In this document: in pieces, positions 60,713 through 64,000 of the stretch
Position numbering within the stretch: the stretch's first letter is position 1
Layout of the letters: the number at the start of each line of letters is the position of its first letter
Assembly (NCBI GenBank): GCA_045587445.1
Contig: JAZNCH010000065.1
Coordinates: 1 to 64,000 of the forward strand
Direction: 5' to 3'
From: RGIG1995 sp045587445
GTDB lineage: Bacteria > Bacillota > Clostridia > Oscillospirales > CAG-272
DNA: 64,000 bases
Position numbers and translations under genes: made by a program
Notes under the pieces: generated by a model
What the model was told of the DNA's origin: nothing
What the model saw: only the letters and a program-made list of their open reading frames with translations
Database searches by the model: none

Positions 60713-61093
60713 ATGAATACAGAAATCAAAGTAAATGAAAACAATTCGCGTGAAATGGCGGATTTTATAATTAAAACACTTGATGCGAAGAAAGCAAAGG
60801 ATATAAAGCTTATCAGAATTGAAGATAAGACGGTACTCGCCGATTATTTTGTAATCTGCGGAGGCAATTCCAACACACAGGTACGTGCACTTGCTGGTGA
60901 AGTTGAAGAAAAGCTTGAAGAAAACGGCATAAAGCCTCATCATATAGAGGGTTACAACGAAGCAAGCTGGACCGTTCTTGATTACAGCTCGGTTATCGTG
61001 CATATTTTCTCCAGAGAAACAAGAGAGTTTTATAAATTAGAAAAGCTTTGGAGCGACGCGGAAAATATTGACATATCGGAACTTTTGATATAA
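60713..61093 (+). CDS. rsfS: Ribosomal silencing factor RsfS
   Basis: 126 residues. Binds L14 and blocks subunit joining under starvation. ADYFVICGGNSNTQVRALAG and the end block EGYNEASWTVLDYSSVIVHI then RETREFYKLEKLW are signatures. AAGAAAGG precedes the ATG. It is near the end of the nadD-yqeK-LCP-rsfS run, a common order in Firmicutes. Confidence 0.95.
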   Translation: MNTEIKVNENNSREMADFIIKTLDAKKAKDIKLIRIEDKTVLADYFVICGGNSNTQVRALAGEVEEKLEENGIKPHHIEGYNEASWTVLDYSSVIVHIFSRETREFYKLEKLWSDAENIDISELLI

Positions 61094-61146
61094 ACTAAAA
61101 ATCATTGAAATAAAGACTACTTTTGAAAGGCGTAAGGACAGCGATT

Positions 61147-63552
61147 ATGAAATATAATTTTTCCGAAACAGAGAAGAAATGGCAAAAGAAATGGGAAGAT
61201 GAAAAGATTTTTCTTGCCGATGATTCGGACAAAACAAAGAAAAAATTCTATGGTTTGGTAGAATTCCCTTATCCCAGCGGTGCAGGAATGCACGTTGGAC
61301 ATATCAAAGCATATTCAGGTCTTGAAGTTATTTCAAGAAAGAGAAGAATGGAAGGCTACAACGTACTCTTCCCTATCGGATTTGACGCGTTTGGTTTGCC
61401 TACCGAAAACTATGCGATAAAGACAGGTATACATCCCAGAAAGGTTACCGACGATAATATCGTAAGATTTACAGATCAGCTTAAGAGAGTAGGTTTTTCT
61501 TTTGACTGGTCAAGAACCGTTGATACGACACAAGAGGATTACTATAAGTGGACACAGTGGATATTCCTCAAGATGTTTGAAAACGGACTCGTTTTCAGAG
61601 ATACGGCGCTTGTAAACTACTGCCCTCACTGTAAGGTTGTACTTTCAAACGAAGACTCACAGGGAGGCAAGTGCGATATTTGCCATACCGACATTGTACA
61701 GAAATCAAAGGATGTTTGGTATCTTCGTATTACCGAATATGCAGACAAGCTTCTCCAAGGGCTTGAAGAGGTTGACTATCTTCCAAACATCAAGATGCAA
61801 CAGGTTAACTGGATAGGAAAATCTACAGGTGCTTTCGTTAATTTTAAGATTACCGATAAAGAAGATATGCTCCGTATATATACGACACGTCCCGATACAC
61901 TTTTCGGCGTTACCTTTATGGTTATTGCCCCCGAGCATCCGATAATTGAAAAATACAGAGCTTCAATTAAGAATATCGCTGACCTTGACGCATATAAAGA
62001 AGAATGTGCAAAGAAGACAGAATTTGAGCGTACACAGCTTGTAAAAGAAAAGACAGGCGTACGTATTGACGGACTTTCTGCAATTAACCCCATTAACAAC
62101 AAAGAAATTCCGATATATATTTCCGACTACGTTATGATGGGCTACGGAACAGGTGCTATCATGGCAGTTCCCGCACACGACGAAAGAGACTACGACTTTG
62201 CTAAGAAGTTTGGTATAGATATTATTGAGGTAATAAAGGGCGGAAACATTGAAGAAGCGGCTTACGCAGGCGACGGCGAAATGGTTAACTCCGAATTTCT
62301 CAACGGTTATACCAATAAGAAAGATTCTATTGCAAAGGTTCTTGAATACTTAGAAGAAAAAGGCATAGGCGAAAAGGGCGTACAGTACAAGATGAAGGAC
62401 TGGGCGTTTAACCGCCAGAGATATTGGGGAGAACCTATCCCGATAGTTCACTGCCCCGTATGCGGAATGGTTCCCGTACCTTACGACGAACTTCCTTTGA
62501 AGCTTCCCGAAGTTTCCAACTTTGAGCCCGGAGAAGGCGGCGAATCGCCCCTCGCGAAGATAGATTCTTTTGTAAACTGTACTTGTCCAAAGTGCGGTGC
62601 ACCCGCAAAGAGAGAGACAGATACAATGCCTCAGTGGGCAGGTTCATCTTGGTACTTCCTCCGTTACATCGACCCCAAAAACGATAAGGCATTTGCTGAT
62701 AAAGAAAAGCTCGAATACTGGATGCCTGTTGACTGGTACAACGGCGGTATGGAACACGTAACAAGACATATGATTTACTCAAGATTCTGGCATCAGTTCC
62801 TTTACGATATTGGAGCTGTTCCTATGGCAGAACCTTATGCCAAGAGAACGGCTCAGGGACTTATTCTCGGTCCTGACGGCGACAAAATGAGTAAATCCAA
62901 AGGCAACGTAGTTGACCCCAACAACGTTGTTGACGAATACGGTGCAGACGTTCTCCGTGTATACATTTTGTTTATGGGCGACTATTCAAGCGCAGCACCT
63001 TGGTCTGAAAACAGCGTAAAGGGCTGTAAGAGATTCCTTGACAGAGTTGCGGCAATGACCGACCTCATTAAAGGAGACGGTGTTACAAAGGAACTTGAAA
63101 GTGCTTTCCATAAGACGATAAAGAAAGTTACAAGCGACATTGAAGAGCTTAAGTTCAATACGGCTATAGCCGCTATGATGACCTTGACTAACGAAATTTA
63201 TGACAAGGGCAGTCTTACAAAAGACGAGATGATGACTTTTGTTAAGCTTCTCTGCCCCTTTGCTCCTCATATCTGTGAAGAGATTTGGGAATCGCTCGGT
63301 GGTAACGGCTTCTGCTCATTGGCTGAATGGCCCGCATACGATGAAGCGAAGACAATTGACAGTACGGTTGAGATTGCGGTACAGATAAACGGTAAGCTGC
63401 GCGGTACGATAATGATCCCTGCTGACATATCAAAGGAAGATGCTCTTGAGACGGTTAAGAACGACGAGAGAATCAGGCCGTTTATTGAAGGTAAAACGGT
63501 AATAAAAGAGATATTTGTACCCAAAAAGCTTGTTAACTTGGTTGTTAAATAA
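61147..63552 (+). CDS. leuS: Leucyl-tRNA synthetase
   Basis: 801 residues. Class I synthetase. The HIGH-type block is YPSGAGMHVGHIKAYS (about residue 45). The CP1 editing domain holds the TTRPDTLFGVTFMV motif and DYVMMGYGTGAIMAVPAHDE. Zinc-type Cys pairs occur at about 158-176 and 438-441. The KMSKS loop is DKMSKSKGN (from residue 580). The ATG at 61147 lies eight bases after AAGGA; the longer frame from 61123 lacks a site. No T-box leader is present in the 53-base gap. Confidence 0.97.
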   Translation: MKYNFSETEKKWQKKWEDEKIFLADDSDKTKKKFYGLVEFPYPSGAGMHVGHIKAYSGLEVISRKRRMEGYNVLFPIGFDAFGLPTENYAIKTGIHPRKVTDDNIVRFTDQLKRVGFSFDWSRTVDTTQEDYYKWTQWIFLKMFENGLVFRDTALVNYCPHCKVVLSNEDSQGGKCDICHTDIVQKSKDVWYLRITEYADKLLQGLEEVDYLPNIKMQQVNWIGKSTGAFVNFKITDKEDMLRIYTTRPDTLFGVTFMVIAPEHPIIEKYRASIKNIADLDAYKEECAKKTEFERTQLVKEKTGVRIDGLSAINPINNKEIPIYISDYVMMGYGTGAIMAVPAHDERDYDFAKKFGIDIIEVIKGGNIEEAAYAGDGEMVNSEFLNGYTNKKDSIAKVLEYLEEKGIGEKGVQYKMKDWAFNRQRYWGEPIPIVHCPVCGMVPVPYDELPLKLPEVSNFEPGEGGESPLAKIDSFVNCTCPKCGAPAKRETDTMPQWAGSSWYFLRYIDPKNDKAFADKEKLEYWMPVDWYNGGMEHVTRHMIYSRFWHQFLYDIGAVPMAEPYAKRTAQGLILGPDGDKMSKSKGNVVDPNNVVDEYGADVLRVYILFMGDYSSAAPWSENSVKGCKRFLDRVAAMTDLIKGDGVTKELESAFHKTIKKVTSDIEELKFNTAIAAMMTLTNEIYDKGSLTKDEMMTFVKLLCPFAPHICEEIWESLGGNGFCSLAEWPAYDEAKTIDSTVEIAVQINGKLRGTIMIPADISKEDALETVKNDERIRPFIEGKTVIKEIFVPKKLVNLVVK

Positions 63553-63593
63553 GCAAAAGTTCAAATTTTTGCAAAAAAAATGCTAAAAAAATA

Positions 63594-63622
63594 TTGACAT
63601 ATTAAAGGCAAAAGAGTATAAT
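63594..63622 (+). promoter_or_regulatory. Promoter of rpsU
   Basis: Perfect TTGACA, 17-bp spacer, TATAAT, giving a leader of about 50 bases. Confidence 0.92.
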
Positions 63623-63678
63623 ATTCTTTAAGAATGGTAACATTCTCTTTTCCATAGTATGGAGGGAGGGAAAACAAA

Positions 63679-63855
63679 ATGGCAGAAATTAAAGTCAAAG
63701 AAAATGAATCTCTTGACAGTGCTCTTCGTAGATTTAAGAGACAGTGTGCTAAGTCCGGCGTTCTTGCTGAACTCCGCAAGAGAGAGCATTATGAAAAGCC
63801 CAGCGTAAAACGCAAGAAGAAATCCGAAGCGGCACGTAAGCGCAAGTTCAAGTAA
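63679..63855 (+). CDS. rpsU: 30S ribosomal protein S21
   Basis: 58 residues. Small basic protein near the anti-Shine-Dalgarno region of the 30S subunit. The product begins MAEIKVKENESLDSALRRFK and ends in a Lys/Arg-rich tail. The ATG follows GGAGGGAGGG by nine bases. It has its own promoter and terminator, so it is separate from leuS. In many Firmicutes yqeY follows rpsU, but the window ends before that can be seen. Confidence 0.96.
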   Translation: MAEIKVKENESLDSALRRFKRQCAKSGVLAELRKREHYEKPSVKRKKKSEAARKRKFK

Positions 63856-63892
63856 TTTTCATTACAGAAGATCGTTTTATTTTGAACAATCT

Positions 63893-63930
63893 AAAACCCT
63901 TTTAGGCAATAGCCTGAAAGGGTTTTTAAA
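63893..63930 (+). terminator. Terminator of rpsU
   Basis: AAAACCCTTT/AAAGGGTTTTT stem with an inner GGC/GCC pair and a T tail. The last 70 bases of the window hold nothing I recognise. Confidence 0.88.
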
Positions 63931-64000
63931 TTTGTAAAGAATATATACAAACTAAATATTTAACGTAATATATAGAAACAAAGAGATTAATACTTAATTT

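Overview
The window is a stretch of AT-rich bacterial chromosome, most likely from a member of the Clostridia (Firmicutes). The evidence is strong GGAGG ribosome binding sites, consensus housekeeping promoters, a T-box leader, a PPi-type phosphofructokinase, formate-tetrahydrofolate ligase, the PadR/DUF1700/DUF4097 and BlaI/M56 modules, and the infC-rpmI-rplT and smc-ftsY-rdgB-yhbY-nadD-yqeK gene orders. Nothing in it allows a genus to be named. I see no prophage, insertion sequence or CRISPR array.

Layout. 1-3.5 kb: tRNA-Gly, a DUF4830 protein, an EEP-family phosphodiesterase with a small membrane protein, a HAD-IIA phosphatase and a frameshifted DUF1667 remnant. 3.5-7.7 kb: PPi-phosphofructokinase, a 64-residue membrane peptide and the serC-serA serine pair. 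7.7-8.1 kb: a hairpin-rich repeat cluster with a 111-bp tandem duplication. 8.1-13.4 kb: two cell-envelope signalling modules (PadR-DUF1700-DUF4097 and BlaI-M56 peptidase), each behind a promoter with an obvious palindromic operator. 13.5-16.1 kb: acyl carrier protein, a mannitol-1-phosphate dehydrogenase-like enzyme, a hemolysin III-like protein and a second repeat cluster. 16.1-20.5 kb (minus): an ECF sigma factor coupled to a membrane-anchored beta-propeller protein, then an ECF-transporter S component followed by a two-domain kinase. 20.6-21.6 kb holds tRNA-Pro and two apparent non-coding RNA transcription units. 21.7-26.5 kb (minus): fhs-tsaE-tsaB-rpiB-HMA-AI-2E permease. 26.6-27.1 kb: tRNA-Arg followed by a palindromic element that ends in a copy of the tRNA 3' end. 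27.2-34.3 kb (minus): rpsO-pnp, an orphan solute-binding lipoprotein, and cysE-cysS under a Cys-type T-box.

34.3-39.3 kb: a small XRE regulator divergent from a short hairpin RNA, then a 40-residue cysteine-rich ORF and a terminator upstream of purE-purF-purN-purH. 39.5-41 kb: a nitroreductase and a bitopic envelope protein (minus). 41.2-50.2 kb: infC (AUA start) -rpmI-rplT behind an L20-type leader, then SPOUT methyltransferase, dprA, topA, trmFO, plsX, rnc. 50.5-63.6 kb: a long, tightly packed run of radical SAM protein, smc, ftsY, rdgB, yhbY, nadD, yqeK, two tandem LCP ligases, rsfS and leuS. rpsU follows with its own consensus promoter.

Most coding content is ordinary housekeeping. The unusual material lies between genes: an approximately 420-nt putative structured RNA next to tRNA-Pro, a short sRNA with an anti-Shine-Dalgarno segment, a family of double-hairpin repeats all in one orientation, the tRNA-Arg palindromic element, a repeated in-frame tail after the cysE stop codon, and the cysteine-rich ORF in the pur leader. 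The functional RNAs proposed here are inferred from promoter and terminator signals and have not been identified by homology.
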